NCBI RefSeq assembly: GCF_007830265.1
Contig: NZ_VLKE01000001.1
Span: 4,712,001-4,776,000 of the forward strand
Reading direction: 5' to 3'
From: Micromonospora olivasterospora
GTDB taxonomy: Bacteria; Actinomycetota; Actinomycetes; Mycobacteriales; Micromonosporaceae
Length of the DNA stretch: 64,000 nt
Shown: positions 25,667 through 35,703 of the stretch, in pieces
Numbering within the stretch: position 1 is the stretch's first letter
Layout of the letters: every line of letters starts with the position of its first letter
The notes under the pieces: generated by a model
Database searches by the model: none
What the model was told of the DNA's origin: nothing
What the model saw: the letters and a program-made list of their open reading frames with translations, nothing else
Translations under genes and position numbers: made by a program

Positions 25667-26584
25667 GTGCCCGAAACCACCCCCCAGAACGCCAGTGCCA
25701 CCCCCGTCGTCGGCACCGCCCGCGTCAAGCGCGGCATGGCCGAGATGCTCAAGGGTGGCGTGATCATGGACGTGGTCACCCCCGAGCAGGCCAAGATCGC
25801 CGAGGACGCCGGCGCCGTCGCCGTGATGGCGCTGGAGCGGGTGCCCGCCGACATCCGCGCCCAGGGCGGCGTCTCCCGGATGAGCGACCCGGACATGATC
25901 GACGGCATCATCAACGCCGTCTCCATCCCGGTGATGGCCAAGGCCCGGATCGGCCACTTCGTCGAGGCGCAGATCCTCCAGTCGCTCGGCGTCGACTACA
26001 TCGACGAGTCCGAGGTGCTGACCCCCGCCGACTACGCCAACCACATCGACAAGTGGGCGTTCACCGTCCCCTTCGTCTGCGGGGCGACCAACCTGGGCGA
26101 GGCGCTGCGCCGGATCACCGAGGGCGCGGCGATGATCCGCTCCAAGGGCGAGGCCGGCACCGGCGACGTCTCCAACGCGACCACGCACATGCGGAAGATC
26201 CGCCAGGAGATCCGGCGCCTGCAGTCGCTGCCCGAGGACGAGCTGTTCGTCGCGGCCAAGGAGCTCCAGGCGCCGTACGAGCTGGTCAAGGAGATCGCCG
26301 AGACCGGCAAGCTCCCCGTGGTGCTGTTCACCGCCGGCGGCATCGCCACCCCGGCCGACGCCGCGATGATGATGCAGCTGGGCGCCGAGGGTGTCTTCGT
26401 CGGCTCCGGCATCTTCAAGTCCGGCAACCCGGCCCAGCGGGCCGCCGCGATCGTCAAGGCCACCACCTTCCACGACGACCCGGACGTGCTGGCCAAGGTC
26501 TCCCGGGGCCTCGGCGAGGCGATGGTCGGCATCAACGTCGACGAGATCCCGCAGCCGCACCGCCTGGCCGAGCGCGGCTGGTGA
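25667..26584 (+). CDS. pdxS: Pyridoxal 5'-phosphate synthase subunit PdxS
   Basis: 305-residue TIM-barrel synthase that makes PLP from ribose 5-phosphate, glyceraldehyde 3-phosphate and ammonia. Highly conserved blocks: [35 protein letters not shown] (then SDP), the imine-forming Lys in [10 protein letters not shown], and [25 protein letters not shown] lies before GTG 25667. Works as a dodecamer with PdxT, encoded next; a GC hairpin separates the two genes. Confidence 0.96.
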   Translation: MPETTPQNASATPVVGTARVKRGMAEMLKGGVIMDVVTPEQAKIAEDAGAVAVMALERVPADIRAQGGVSRMSDPDMIDGIINAVSIPVMAKARIGHFVEAQILQSLGVDYIDESEVLTPADYANHIDKWAFTVPFVCGATNLGEALRRITEGAAMIRSKGEAGTGDVSNATTHMRKIRQEIRRLQSLPEDELFVAAKELQAPYELVKEIAETGKLPVVLFTAGGIATPADAAMMMQLGAEGVFVGSGIFKSGNPAQRAAAIVKATTFHDDPDVLAKVSRGLGEAMVGINVDEIPQPHRLAERGW

Positions 26585-26590
26585 CGTGGC

Positions 26591-26621
26591 GGAGGGCCCC
26601 GGCCGACGTCGGGGCCCCTCC
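26591..26621 (+). terminator. GC hairpin between pdxS and pdxT
   Basis: Inverted GGAGGGCCCCG / CGGGGCCCCTCC arms with a one-base bulge and a short loop, just after the pdxS stop. It may attenuate read-through into pdxT or stabilise the pdxS message. Confidence 0.4.
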
Positions 26622-26654
26622 CGGAAACAGACAGAGCTTCGAGAGGTGACAAAC

Positions 26655-27257
26655 GTGACGGCACCCGCCATCGGCGTGCTCGCGCTCCAGGGTGACGTCC
26701 GCGAGCACGTCGCGGCCCTGACCGGCGCCGGCGCCGACGCCCGCCCGGTCCGCCGGCCCGAGGAGCTGGACGCGGTCGACGGGCTGGTCATCCCCGGTGG
26801 CGAGTCCACCACGATCAGCAAGCTGGCCGACATCTTCGAGATGCGCGAGCCGATCGACAAGCGGATCGCCGCCGGGATGCCGGTCTACGGCTCCTGCGCC
26901 GGCATGATCATGCTGGCCACCGAGGTGCTCGACGGCCGTCCCGACCAGCGCGGCTTCGCCGGCATCGAGATGACCGTCCGGCGCAACGCGTTCGGCCGGC
27001 AGGTCGACTCCTTCGAGGCCCCGGTGGCGATAGCCGGAGTCGAGGGCGAGCCGTTCCACGCGGTCTTCATCCGGGCGCCGTGGGTCGAGCGGGTCGGCGC
27101 CGGGGTGGAGGTCCTCGGCGAGGTGACCGACGGCCCGGCCGCCGGGCGGATCGTCGCGGTCCGGCAGGGCAACCTCCTGGCCACCTCCTTCCACCCGGAG
27201 CTGACCGCCGACCTGCGGCTGCACCGGTACTTCGTGGACCTGGTCCGCGCCGCCTGA
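26655..27257 (+). CDS. pdxT: Pyridoxal 5'-phosphate synthase glutaminase subunit PdxT
   Basis: 200-residue class I glutaminase that delivers ammonia to PdxS. Catalytic triad visible: Cys in YGSCAGMI (near 78-83), His in SFHPELT and the following Glu. PGGESTTI (oxyanion region) is also conserved. GTG 26655 follows GAGAGG by 8 bases; GTG 26646 is an alternative. Confidence 0.95.
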   Translation: MTAPAIGVLALQGDVREHVAALTGAGADARPVRRPEELDAVDGLVIPGGESTTISKLADIFEMREPIDKRIAAGMPVYGSCAGMIMLATEVLDGRPDQRGFAGIEMTVRRNAFGRQVDSFEAPVAIAGVEGEPFHAVFIRAPWVERVGAGVEVLGEVTDGPAAGRIVAVRQGNLLATSFHPELTADLRLHRYFVDLVRAA

Positions 27258-27488
27258 GCGGCGGCGCGGCCCCTCCGTACCAGGGAGACGCGCCGCGTGC
27301 GGGACGTGCCGGGTGACGGGTGTGACGCCGACCCGCGTCGCCTCGGTAGGATTGCCGCGGTTCGGCAGGGCCCAGCGCCCGCCGCGGCCTTCCACGGAAC
27401 GACCGACCGGCCCATCGCGTTCGCCGGTGGAGAGGTGGATCTGGCGCGGGCAGTCGACGCAGGCGTGATCAACAGACGGAGGTAGGAG

Positions 27489-28238
27489 ATGTCCGGCCAC
27501 TCTAAGTGGGCGACCACCAAGCACAAGAAGGCCGTGATCGACGCCAAGCGCGGCAAGATGTTCGCCAAGCTGATCAAGAACGTCGAGGTCGCGGCCCGCA
27601 CCGGCGGCGGCGACCCGGCCGGCAACCCGACGCTCTACGACGCCATCCAGAAGGCGAAGAAGAACTCGGTCCCCAACGACAACATCGACCGGGCGGTCAA
27701 GCGCGGCTCCGGCCTGGAGGCCGGCGGCGCCGACTACCAGACGATCATGTACGAGGGGTACGGCCCGAACGGCGTGGCGCTGCTCATCGAGTGCCTGACC
27801 GACAACCGCAACCGCGCCGCCACCGAGGTGCGCACCGCGCTGACCCGCAACGGCGGCTCGTTCGCCGACGCCGGCTCGGTGTCGTACATGTTCTCCCGCA
27901 AGGGCGTCGTGATCGTGCCCAAGGGCGGCACGACCGAGGACGACGTGATGCTGGCCGTCCTCGACGCCGGGGCCGAGGAGGTCAACGATCTCGGCGAGGC
28001 GTACGAGGTGGTCTCCGAGCCGGGCGACCTCGTCGCCGTCCGCACCGCCCTGCAGGACGCCGGCATCGAGTACGAGTCCGCCGAGTCCTCCCTCATTCCC
28101 AGCGTGAACGTGCCGCTGGACGAGGACGGCGCACGCAAGATCTTCAAGCTGATCGACGTCCTGGAGGACTGCGACGACGTGCAGAACGTCTACGCGAACT
28201 TCGACGTCAGCGACGAGATCCTTGCACAAACGACCTGA
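27489..28238 (+). CDS. yebC: YebC/PmpR-family regulator or translation factor
   Basis: 249-residue three-domain protein ([20 protein letters not shown] at the start). Family members act as transcriptional regulators and, in the YebC/TACO1 branch, help ribosomes through proline stretches. All three domains are present. The C-terminus reads [10 protein letters not shown]; relatives usually end with VSDEV(L/M) followed by an acidic VDA-type tail. The last few residues thus look replaced, exactly where the foreign recombinase segment begins. In other actinobacteria ruvC follows nearby; here it is 18 kb away. Confidence 0.92.
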   Translation: MSGHSKWATTKHKKAVIDAKRGKMFAKLIKNVEVAARTGGGDPAGNPTLYDAIQKAKKNSVPNDNIDRAVKRGSGLEAGGADYQTIMYEGYGPNGVALLIECLTDNRNRAATEVRTALTRNGGSFADAGSVSYMFSRKGVVIVPKGGTTEDDVMLAVLDAGAEEVNDLGEAYEVVSEPGDLVAVRTALQDAGIEYESAESSLIPSVNVPLDEDGARKIFKLIDVLEDCDDVQNVYANFDVSDEILAQTT

Positions 28239-28258
28239 TCCTGTCTGGTCTGCGCAGC

Positions 28259-28983
28259 ATGTCTGCTGCCGAGCTGCTGCGCGGGCTGCGCGGGCTGCGC
28301 GGGCTGCGCGGGCTGCGCGGGCTGCGCGGGCTGCGCGGGCTGCGCGGGCTGCGCGGGCTGCGCGCAAGCCTGTACGTCCGGCTGTCCAAGGCGTCCGATG
28401 ATCGCAACCTGTCCAAGCAGGGCATGATTGACGATCTTCGGGCGCTTTGTGCTGCTCGTGGGTTCACCGAGGTGGCACTTCACGTCGATGACGGGAAGTC
28501 AGGCAGCATCCGTGACCGGCCAGAGTTCCTGGCATGGCTCGCTGACGCCGTTGAGGGTCGCGCTGACGTCCTGGTGGCGTGGCACGTAGACCGGCTGTCC
28601 CGTGAGGGCTTGAGCGTCGCAGCGACGATCCTGGACGTGATTGAGGGCAAGGACCCTGACACGGGTCGGAAGGTCCGCCGAGAGGTCCGGCTCATCGGCT
28701 ACGACGATCGGCTCGACTCCGCAGACGGTGAAGGCTTCCGCCTGAACTTCTTGATCAAGGCTGAACAGGCTCGTAGCGAGCTGGATCGGATGAAGTCGCG
28801 TAGCCAGGCGCGAGTCAAGCGGATGCGGCGGGAGAAGCGTTCAACCGGCGGGCTGACTCCGTACGGGTATCAGCGCGCGCTGCGTGGTCCGCTGGAGCTT
28901 GAGCACGATCCGGTGAGTGCGTCGATCCTGCGGGAAGCGGTCCGCCGGGTGATCGCTGGTGACAGCATCGCCAGCATCGCTAG
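28259..28983 (+). pseudogene. Large serine recombinase, 5' part, interrupted by an insertion sequence
   Basis: Site-specific integrase/resolvase of the large serine class. From ATG 28259 it reads MSAAEL, then a (LRG)9 tract, then the catalytic domain: SLYVRLSKAS with the nucleophile Ser and Arg, the VLVAWHVDRLSREG loop (DRLSR), and the long E-helix start (FLIKAEQARSELDRMKSR). GGLTPYGY leads into the recombinase DNA-binding domain. At SIAR (28984) an IS982-type element interrupts it. The rest continues at 30037. The segment is visibly less GC-rich than its neighbours, consistent with horizontal origin. The true start could lie inside or after the repeat. Confidence 0.85.
28277..28357 (+). repeat. 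Nine perfect 9-bp repeats encoding (Leu-Arg-Gly)9
   Basis: CTGCGCGGG is repeated nine times without error, with a tenth diverged copy (CTGCGCGCA). It lies in frame between the recombinase start and the first catalytic strand, so copy-number change by slippage keeps the frame. No such insert is known to me in this family. Confidence 0.9.
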
Positions 28984-30032
28984 ACGACTGATAACCGGAG
29001 TTTGCTGCGCGTTCAGTGGTCGTAGGCGATGAGGCTGCGGGTGACGGGCTGGCCGGTCTTGTGGTTGTGCCAGATGGCGGCGGTCAGGGCGAGCAGGCGT
29101 TGAGCAACGCGGGTCGCGATGCCTTCGAAGGTACGGCCGCCGTGTAGTTCCAGGTCGAGTTGGCCCTTGAGAGTGTCGTTGACCGACTCGATCAGTTGGC
29201 GGACGGCCTTCAGGAGGCCCTGGCCGGGGCGTTGCTTCTCCTTCTTGCGGTTGGGTCGTAGCAGGGTGACACCGCGGTCGGCCAGGTCCTGCTCGAAGCG
29301 TTTCGCGGCGAAGCCCTTGTCGGTGATCAGTAGCAGTCCGGGCCGGCCGGCGAGCAGGGCGGGCTCGCGGTCGAGCATGTACTCCACGACCTCGCGTTCG
29401 CCGATCTTCGCATCAGCCAGGGCCCACATGATGGGCAGGCCGGTCGGGGTGCAGATCAGGTACAGGCGCAGTCCCCAGAAGAACCGTGAGTGTGACGCGC
29501 AGTAGCCGTAGGTGGCCCAGCCGGCGGCGTCCGAGCGTTGCACGGTGGGCCTCGACCGGCCGCACTCGACCGGGGTGGAGTCCAGGATCCAGTGGTTGTC
29601 GAACCAGAAATCGGTGTCGAAGGCCAACGCTCGGATGAAGTGCTGGATCAGCGGCAGGGCGGCCCGCAGTCGCTTGTTGTAGCCGGGCTGGGACAGCTGG
29701 ACCGGGAACAACGCGCGTAGGTTCTTCGCCAGGTAGCGGACCCACCGGCGTTCGGAGCGGATGTTCAGCAGCGACTGCATGACCGCCATGGTGATCAGTT
29801 CGGCGTCCGACAGCACTGGGGTGAACCCGGTCACCGGGCGGGCCGGACGTAGATCAGGGCGGGCTTTCAACTCGTCATCGATCTTCACGTACAGTGCGGT
29901 AGCGAGGGTCTCCAGATCGACGTGCACATGGCCTCCATGGTCATAGTTGCGTAGCAACGTCGATCATGGAGGCCCTCGTCCGTTCACCGCACCTGTGTCC
30001 CATCCACACAGGCCACCGTGGTTATCACTCGT
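28984..30032. mobile_element. IS982-family insertion sequence
   Basis: 1,049-bp element with imperfect terminal inverted repeats (ACGACTGATAACC at 28984-28996; complement of ACGAGTGATAACC at 30020-30032; 12 of 13 match). It is flanked by a 4-bp target duplication CTAG (28980-28983 and 30033-30036). Removing the element and one CTAG rejoins the recombinase frame exactly (SIA-R-DLNVRG). It carries one transposase gene on the minus strand. Confidence 0.85.
29013..29927 (-). CDS. IS982-family transposase
   Basis: 304-residue DDE transposase. Recognisable blocks: ATALYVKIDDEL at the N-terminus, LSDAELITMAVMQ, GYNKRLR, the first catalytic Asp in WILDSTPVECGRSR, the second in LLITDKGF and the Glu in LIESVNDTLKGQL, with YGYCASHSRFFWGLRLYLI between them. 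GTG 29927 is chosen because family homology begins at VHVDLETL and GGAGG lies before it; the ATG at 29957 is possible. It appears intact, so the element may still be mobile. Confidence 0.88.
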   Translation of the reverse strand: MHVDLETLATALYVKIDDELKARPDLRPARPVTGFTPVLSDAELITMAVMQSLLNIRSERRWVRYLAKNLRALFPVQLSQPGYNKRLRAALPLIQHFIRALAFDTDFWFDNHWILDSTPVECGRSRPTVQRSDAAGWATYGYCASHSRFFWGLRLYLICTPTGLPIMWALADAKIGEREVVEYMLDREPALLAGRPGLLLITDKGFAAKRFEQDLADRGVTLLRPNRKKEKQRPGQGLLKAVRQLIESVNDTLKGQLDLELHGGRTFEGIATRVAQRLLALTAAIWHNHKTGQPVTRSLIAYDH

Positions 30033-30036
30033 CTAG

Positions 30037-30436
30037 AGACCTGAACGTCCGAGGTGTGCCGTCGCCTAGGGACCATGCCGCCATGCGGGACACGGGAAAG
30101 CCGCGCGTGGACAAGGAAACGGGCGAGCCTCTACCGGCGCAGCTTTGGACGGACACCACTCTTCGGCGCATGCTCACGAATCCTGTCCTTCTCGGCTACC
30201 TCACCGATAACCGAAAGATTGTCCGTGACAACGAGGGTAAGCCGGTGCTCCGTGGTGAGGCGCTGATCTCCAAAGAGGACTGGTCAGCGCTTCAGGACAC
30301 GATCGATGGCAGCAAGAAGCCCAAATGCCGGAGCGCTCCCGATGCCCTGCTTTCCGGTGAGGTTGACTGTTCCCTCTGCGGTTCCTCTCTGCACTTCCAT
30401 TGGATGGTGAAGAAGCACCGAAAGCAAGAATATAGC
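30037..30436 (+). pseudogene. Large serine recombinase, 3' part, truncated in the zinc ribbon
   Basis: Continues the interrupted recombinase: RDLNVRGVPSPRD, then LWTDTTLRRMLTNPVLLGYL (the recombinase domain core) and a zinc-ribbon start CSLCGSSLHFHWMVKKHRK. The second Cys pair and the C-terminal coiled coil are missing: at about 30432-30436 the sequence switches into an unrelated minus-strand gene with higher GC. The integrase is therefore dead twice over, by the IS and by this truncation. Confidence 0.8.
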
Positions 30437-30754
30437 GAACCGGAGCCGGTACCGCTGGCCGGCGGTCACCCCGAACTCGAAGTGCCCGACGAGGTCGTCG
30501 TACGTGCGGACGGCGCGGCCGGCCGTCTGGATGCGCAGCTGGCCCGACTGCACGGTGGTGCGCGTCTCGGCCAGCCGCGTCCACCAGGGCTCGGTGCTGC
30601 CGTTGTCGAAGGTGCCGTTGATGATCAGGTTTCCGGTGGGGGTCGGGGCGGCCGTCGCCGGCCGGGCCAGGGCCGGCATGGCGACGGTGAGCACGGCTGC
30701 CAGCGCGGCGCCGGACGCGCGGCGCAGCAGCCGCCAGCGTCCGCCGCGCCGGAC
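30437..30754 (-). pseudogene. N-terminal fragment of a secreted carbohydrate-binding-module protein
   Basis: A minus-strand frame reads a basic region and hydrophobic signal (LRRASGAALAAVLTVAMPAL, cut near ARPATAAP). The beginning of a galactose-binding-like CBM follows: NLIINGTFDNGSTEPWW ... FEFGVTAGQRYRLRF. Proteins of this kind are usually cellulases or other glycoside hydrolases. The frame is cut at 30436 by the recombinase segment and the catalytic part is absent. No clear start codon is found; a frameshift upstream of the signal is possible. Divergent from dnaE. Confidence 0.55.
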
Positions 30755-31007
30755 CCGCAGAGGTGGTGTCCTGGAGGGCCTTTCCGGTGGAGGTGGCGGC
30801 GTCGGTCCGCCGCCGGGACCGGCACACCGTAGGGACGTACGCACTGTCCGCAGCCGCGGAACGGGCGTGCGGAACGGTCCCGAACGCGGGCGTCCGCGGC
30901 GAGGCGCACCACACCTCGGCGCGCCGGTGGAGCCGCCCCGGTGACCTCGGTAGGGTGGTGCCCGGCCGGTTCCGGCCGACCATGATTTCGACCCGGGGGG
31001 GCTCTGC
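30755..31007 (+). promoter_or_regulatory. Intergenic region and dnaE promoter
   Basis: About 250 bp without a gene between the truncated secreted protein and dnaE. TAGGGT near 30951, a common actinobacterial -10, precedes the dnaE ATG by about 55 bases. Nothing else is recognised. Confidence 0.4.
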
Positions 31008-34000
31008 ATGGGCGAATCGTTCGCGCATCTGCACGTGCACACCGAGTACTCGATGCTCGACGGGGCCGCCCGGCTCAAGGACCTCTTCGCCGAGGCCAGC
31101 CGGCTCGGCATGCCGGCGGTGGCGATGACCGACCACGGCAACATGCACGGCGCGAACGACTTCTACAAGCAGGCCATGGCCGCCGGGATTACCCCGATCC
31201 TGGGCGTCGAGGCGTACGTGGCGCCGGAGTCGCGCTTCCACAAGCAGCGGGTGAAGTGGGGCCGGCCGGAGCAGAAGAGCGACGACGTCTCCGGCAACGG
31301 TGCGATCACCCACATGACGATGTGGGCGCGGGACAGGAACGGCCTGCACAACCTGTTCAAGCTCAACTCGCGCGCCTCCATGGAGGGCCACTACGTGAAG
31401 TGGCCCCGGATGGACATGGAGTTGATCGCCGAGCACGCCGAGGGCATCATGGCCACCACCGGCTGCCCCTCCGGCGCGGTGCAGACCCGGCTGCGGCTCG
31501 GCCAGTTCGACGAGGCGCTCAAGGTCGCCTCGGCGTACCAGGACATCTTCGGCAAGGACAACTACTTCCTGGAGCTGATGGACCACGGCCTCGACATCGA
31601 GCGCCGGGTCCGCGACGGGCTCACCGAGATCGGCCGCAAGCTGGGCATCCCGCCGGTGGTCACCAACGACTCCCACTACACCCACGAGGCGCAGGCCGAG
31701 GCGCACGACGTGCTGCTGTGCGTGCAGACCGGCAGCAACATCGCCGACCCCAACCGGTTCCGCTTCGAGGGCGGCGGCTATTTCATCAAGTCCGCCGAGC
31801 AGATGCGGGCGGTCGACACCTCGGAGCTGTGGCTGGAGGGCTGCCGGAACACGCTGCTGGTGGCCGAGAAGGTCGACCCGGCGGGGATGTTCACGTTCCA
31901 CAACCTGATGCCGCGGTTCCCGATCCCGGAGGGGGAGTCGGAGGAGTCGTGGTTCCGTAAGGAGACGTTCGCCGGGCTGGCCCGCCGGTTCCCGAACGGC
32001 ATCCCGGAGGGCCACGTCGTCCAGGCCGAGTACGAGCTGGGCGTCATCGTGCAGATGGGGTTCCCGTCGTACTTCCTCGTGGTCGCGGACTTCATCCAGT
32101 GGGCGAAGAGTCAGGGCATCGCGGTGGGTCCGGGCCGTGGCTCGGCCGCCGGCTCCCTCGTGGCGTACGCCCTCGGCATTACCGACCTCGATCCGATCCC
32201 GCACGGGTTGATCTTCGAGCGGTTCCTCAACCCGGAGCGCGTCTCGATGCCGGATGTCGACATCGACTTCGACGAGCGTCGGCGCGGTGAGGTGATCAAG
32301 TACGTCACCGACAAGTGGGGCGAGGACAAGGTCGCGCAGATCGCCACGTTCGGCACGATCAAGGCGAAGGCCGCGATCAAGGACTCGGCGCGGGTGCTGG
32401 GCTACCCGTACGCGGTCGGTGACCGGATCACCAAGGCGATGCCGCCGGCGGTGATGGGCAAGGACATCCCGCTGTCGGGGATCTTCGACGCGAAGCACCC
32501 GCGTTACGCGGAGGCGGGTGAGATCCGGGGCCTGTACGAGTCGGACCCGGACGTGCGCAAGGTGATCGACACCGCGAAGGGCATCGAGGGGCTGATCCGG
32601 CAGACGGGTGTGCACGCCGCCGGGGTGATCATGTCGGCCGAGCCGATCATCGAGCACATTCCGCTGATGCGCCGGGACTCCGACGGGGTGATCATCACCC
32701 AGTTCGACTACCCGACGTGCGAGTCGCTCGGGCTGTTGAAGATGGACTTCCTCGGCCTGCGGAACCTGACGATCATCGACGACGCGGTCAAGAACATCCA
32801 GCTCAACCACGGCAAGGAACTGGATCTCCTCGGCCTGGAGCTGGACGACAGGGCGGCCTACGAGCTGCTGGCCCGCGGTGACACCCTCGGGGTGTTCCAG
32901 CTCGACGGCGGGCCGATGCGGTCGCTGCTGCGGCTGATGAAGCCGGACAACTTCGAGGACATCTCCGCCGTCCTCGCCCTGTACCGGCCGGGTCCGATGG
33001 GTGTGGACTCGCACACCAACTACGCGCTGCGCAAGAACAACCTCCAGGAGATCACCCCGATCCACCCGGAGCTGGAGGAGCCGCTGCGGGAGATCCTCGC
33101 CCCGACGTACGGGTTGATCGTCTACCAGGAGCAGGTGCAGCGCGCCGCGCAGATCCTCGCCGGTTACAGCCTTGGCCAGGCCGACCTGCTGCGCCGGGCG
33201 ATGGGTAAGAAGAAGAAGGAGATCCTCGACAAGGAGTTCGTGCCGTTCCGGGACGGCTGCCGCGAGCGCGGCTACTCCGACGAGGCGATCCAGGCCGTGT
33301 GGGACGTCCTGGTGCCGTTCGCCGGGTACGCGTTCAACAAGGCGCACTCCGCCGCGTACGGCCTGGTGTCCTATTGGACGGCGTACCTGAAGGCGCACTA
33401 CCCGGCCGAGTACATGGCGGCGCTGCTGACCTCCGTCGGCGACGACAAGGACAAGATGGCGCTCTATTTGTCGGAGTGCCGGCGGATGGGCATCCAGGTC
33501 CTGCCGCCGGACGTGAACACCTCCGCCGGGCCGTTCACCCCGGTCGGCGCCGACATTCGCTTCGGCCTGGCGGCGATCCGCAACGTCGGCGCGAACGTGG
33601 TCAGCTCGATCATGCGCTGCCGGGAGGAGAAGGGCGCCTACGCCGACTTCTACGACTTCCTGTCGAAGGTGGACGCGGTGGTCTGCAACAAGAAGACCAT
33701 CGAATCGTTGATCAAGGCCGGCGCGTTCGATGTCATGGGCCACCCCCGCAAGGGGCTGCTCGCCGTGCACGCCGACGCCATCGACGCGTACGCCGACGTC
33801 AAGCGCAAGGAGGCCGTCGGCCAGTACGACCTGTTCGGCGCCGGCTTCGGCGACACCGAGGCGACCACCACCACGACGGTCATGCCCGCCATCGGCGACA
33901 GCGAGTGGGACAAGCGCGACAAGCTGGCCTTCGAACGCGAGATGCTCGGCCTGTACGTCTCCGACCACCCCCTGTTCGGCCTGGAACACGTCCTCGGCGC

Positions 34001-34541
34001 GGCGGCCGACTGCACCATCGCCGCCCTCTCCGAGGAGGGCACCGTCCCCGACGGGGCGGTGGTCACCCTCGCCGGCATCCTCTCCGGCGTCCAGCGGCGG
34101 GTCACCAAGCAGGGCCGCGCCTGGGCCTCGGCCACCCTGGAGGATCTCGCCGGCGGCGTCGAGACCCTGTTCTTCCCCAACACCTACGAGGTGATCGGCC
34201 AGTACATCGCCGAGGACGCCATCGTCGTGGTCAAGGGACGGGTGGACCGCCGCGACGACACCCCGCGCATCATGGCGATGGACATGCAGATGCCCGACAT
34301 CACCAGCAACCCGGCCAGCAAACCCGTCAGCCTCACCATCCCGGCCAACCGGTTCACGCCACCCCTGGCCGACCGGCTCAAGGAAACCCTGGTGCTGCAC
34401 CCCGGCGACACCGAGGTACACGTCAAGCTGCGCATCGGCGGCAAGATCGAGACGTGGCGGATGGGGCTGTTCCGGGTCGCGCCCACCACCGCCCTGATGG
34501 GCGACCTGAAGAGCGTCCTCGGCCCGGCCAACGTCAGCTGA
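31008..34541 (+). CDS. dnaE: DNA polymerase III alpha subunit
   Basis: 1,177-residue replicative polymerase catalytic subunit. The PHP domain starts [18 protein letters not shown] with DHGNMHGA. The palm domain carries the catalytic Asp residues in [15 protein letters not shown] (near 415-429) and the [18 protein letters not shown] block. The fingers motif ([18 protein letters not shown] and [14 protein letters not shown]), helix-hairpin-helix/OB region ([16 protein letters not shown]) and C-terminal tau-binding part are all present. It is the housekeeping DnaE1 type. Its position between integrase remnants and dct remnants is unusual. Confidence 0.95.
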   Translation: MGESFAHLHVHTEYSMLDGAARLKDLFAEASRLGMPAVAMTDHGNMHGANDFYKQAMAAGITPILGVEAYVAPESRFHKQRVKWGRPEQKSDDVSGNGAITHMTMWARDRNGLHNLFKLNSRASMEGHYVKWPRMDMELIAEHAEGIMATTGCPSGAVQTRLRLGQFDEALKVASAYQDIFGKDNYFLELMDHGLDIERRVRDGLTEIGRKLGIPPVVTNDSHYTHEAQAEAHDVLLCVQTGSNIADPNRFRFEGGGYFIKSAEQMRAVDTSELWLEGCRNTLLVAEKVDPAGMFTFHNLMPRFPIPEGESEESWFRKETFAGLARRFPNGIPEGHVVQAEYELGVIVQMGFPSYFLVVADFIQWAKSQGIAVGPGRGSAAGSLVAYALGITDLDPIPHGLIFERFLNPERVSMPDVDIDFDERRRGEVIKYVTDKWGEDKVAQIATFGTIKAKAAIKDSARVLGYPYAVGDRITKAMPPAVMGKDIPLSGIFDAKHPRYAEAGEIRGLYESDPDVRKVIDTAKGIEGLIRQTGVHAAGVIMSAEPIIEHIPLMRRDSDGVIITQFDYPTCESLGLLKMDFLGLRNLTIIDDAVKNIQLNHGKELDLLGLELDDRAAYELLARGDTLGVFQLDGGPMRSLLRLMKPDNFEDISAVLALYRPGPMGVDSHTNYALRKNNLQEITPIHPELEEPLREILAPTYGLIVYQEQVQRAAQILAGYSLGQADLLRRAMGKKKKEILDKEFVPFRDGCRERGYSDEAIQAVWDVLVPFAGYAFNKAHSAAYGLVSYWTAYLKAHYPAEYMAALLTSVGDDKDKMALYLSECRRMGIQVLPPDVNTSAGPFTPVGADIRFGLAAIRNVGANVVSSIMRCREEKGAYADFYDFLSKVDAVVCNKKTIESLIKAGAFDVMGHPRKGLLAVHADAIDAYADVKRKEAVGQYDLFGAGFGDTEATTTTTVMPAIGDSEWDKRDKLAFEREMLGLYVSDHPLFGLEHVLGAAADCTIAALSEEGTVPDGAVVTLAGILSGVQRRVTKQGRAWASATLEDLAGGVETLFFPNTYEVIGQYIAEDAIVVVKGRVDRRDDTPRIMAMDMQMPDITSNPASKPVSLTIPANRFTPPLADRLKETLVLHPGDTEVHVKLRIGGKIETWRMGLFRVAPTTALMGDLKSVLGPANVS

Positions 34542-34578
34542 CGGGCCGTCCCGGCCAGGGCCGCCCCCGGTGGGCGGG

Positions 34579-34790
34579 TCACGCCGTGCGGTACTCCACC
34601 TCCGGGCGCCCGGGGGTGCCGTAGCGGGGGGCGCGGACCGCCCGCTCGACGGTCACCAGGTACTCCAGGTAGCGGCGGGCGGTGACCCGGGAGATGCCGT
34701 GAGCCTGCCCACCTCCGTGGCGGACCGGCCGGTGTCGCGGGACAGCGACCGCAGCACCACACCCAGGGTCTGCTGGTCACCACCTGGGCC
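34579..34790 (-). pseudogene. C-terminal remnant of a CitB/DcuR-type response regulator, frameshifted
   Basis: Minus-strand sequence gives LRSLSRDTGRSATEVGR, then after a one-base loss near 34700-34708 HGISRVTARRYLEYL and PRYGTPGRPEVEYRTA before TGA at 34579. This is the helix-turn-helix end of regulators that control C4-dicarboxylate or citrate uptake. The receiver domain is missing. A DctA remnant lies just to the right in the opposite direction, which supports the call. Confidence 0.65.
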
Positions 34791-34840
34791 CCCCGAGCCA
34801 GATCCAACCTGACCCGCGAACTAACCCACCTCACCTACCC

Positions 34841-35015
34841 CCCACCCCCACCCCCACCCCCGCCCCACCCCCACCCCCACCCCCACCCCTTACCCCCGCG
34901 ATCTTGCACTTTTGGCCCCGACAAAAGGGTCCAGCCGAGACAAATTGAGGGCACAAAGTGCAAGATCGGCGAGTGTCTAGGGGCGGGGGCGGGGGCGGGG
35001 GCGGGGCGGGGCGGC
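34841..35015. repeat. C-rich tract, 70-bp palindromic element (copy 2) and G-rich tract
   Basis: A C/A-rich run of CCCCCACC units (34841-34890), then the palindromic element at 34899-34968 (CGATCTTGCACTTT and its perfect complement 42 bases apart), then a run of GGGGGC units (34979-35015). The flanking tracts are complementary in kind, so the whole stretch can fold as one long imperfect hairpin. Confidence 0.8.
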
Positions 35016-35085
35016 GGAGGTTCGTTGCGCGGAGCAGGCGGACCAGGTCGCGGCTCGGCGCCACCCGCGCCGGGAGTACGCGCAC

Positions 35086-35598
35086 GTGCCGGACCCGGAC
35101 TTCCGCGCTGGCCGGGCCCGGGTGCTGCGGAACCTGCTGGCCCTGCCCGCCCTCTACCGCCTCCCCCCCCGCTGGCCGGTCGCCGACGCGATGGGCAGGC
35201 CGATGTCGATCGGCCAGCAGCTCGGCCTGCTCGTGTTCATGATCATCGCTTCGAAGGGCGCCGCCGGGGTGACCGGCGCCGGCCTGGCCACCCTGGCCGG
35301 CGGCCTCCAGTCGCACCGGCCCGACCTGCTGGACGGGGTGGGGCTGATCGTCGGCATCGACCGGTTCATGTCCGAGGCCCGGGCGCTGACCAACTTCGCC
35401 GGCAACGCCGTGGCGACCGTGCTCGTCGGCACCTGGACCGGGGAGTTCGACCGGGAGCAGGCCCGGGCCGTGCTCGCCGGCGAGCGCCCGTTCGACGAGA
35501 CGAGCATGCTGGACGAATACGACGCCCACGGTCCCGCCGACCCGTCCGCGGCCCCGCCGGAGGCCGCCCCGTCGCAGCTCACCGGCGCGCGGGCCTGA
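35086..35598 (+). pseudogene. dctA: C-terminal remnant of a C4-dicarboxylate:cation symporter (DctA)
   Basis: From about residue 40 the sequence MSIGQQLGLLVFMIIASKGA, then AGVTGAGLATLAGG, GVGLIVGIDRFMSEARALTN and GNAVATVLVGTWTG is the highly conserved last third of DctA (hairpin 2 and helix 8, with substrate- and sodium-binding residues). The ~300 upstream residues and first helices are absent. The 40 residues before it (PDPDFRAGRARVLRNLLALP and following) do not look like DctA. A fusion or deletion joint therefore lies near 35195, next to a run of eight Cs (35163-35170). Transport cannot be functional. Confidence 0.75.
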
Positions 35599-35703
35599 CC
35601 CGCCGGCCCCGCCGCCCCGCCGGGATCCGACCGCGGGGCGGCGGGGCCACCAAAGGCGAATTGGGCGCTGACCGTCACCCCGTCGGCGCCCTAGCGTCAC
35701 GGC

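Noticed and set aside
30201..34421. A 1,406-codon open frame antisense to dnaE.
   Set aside because: A shadow of codon bias opposite a highly conserved polymerase gene. It has no recognisable domain or ribosome site.
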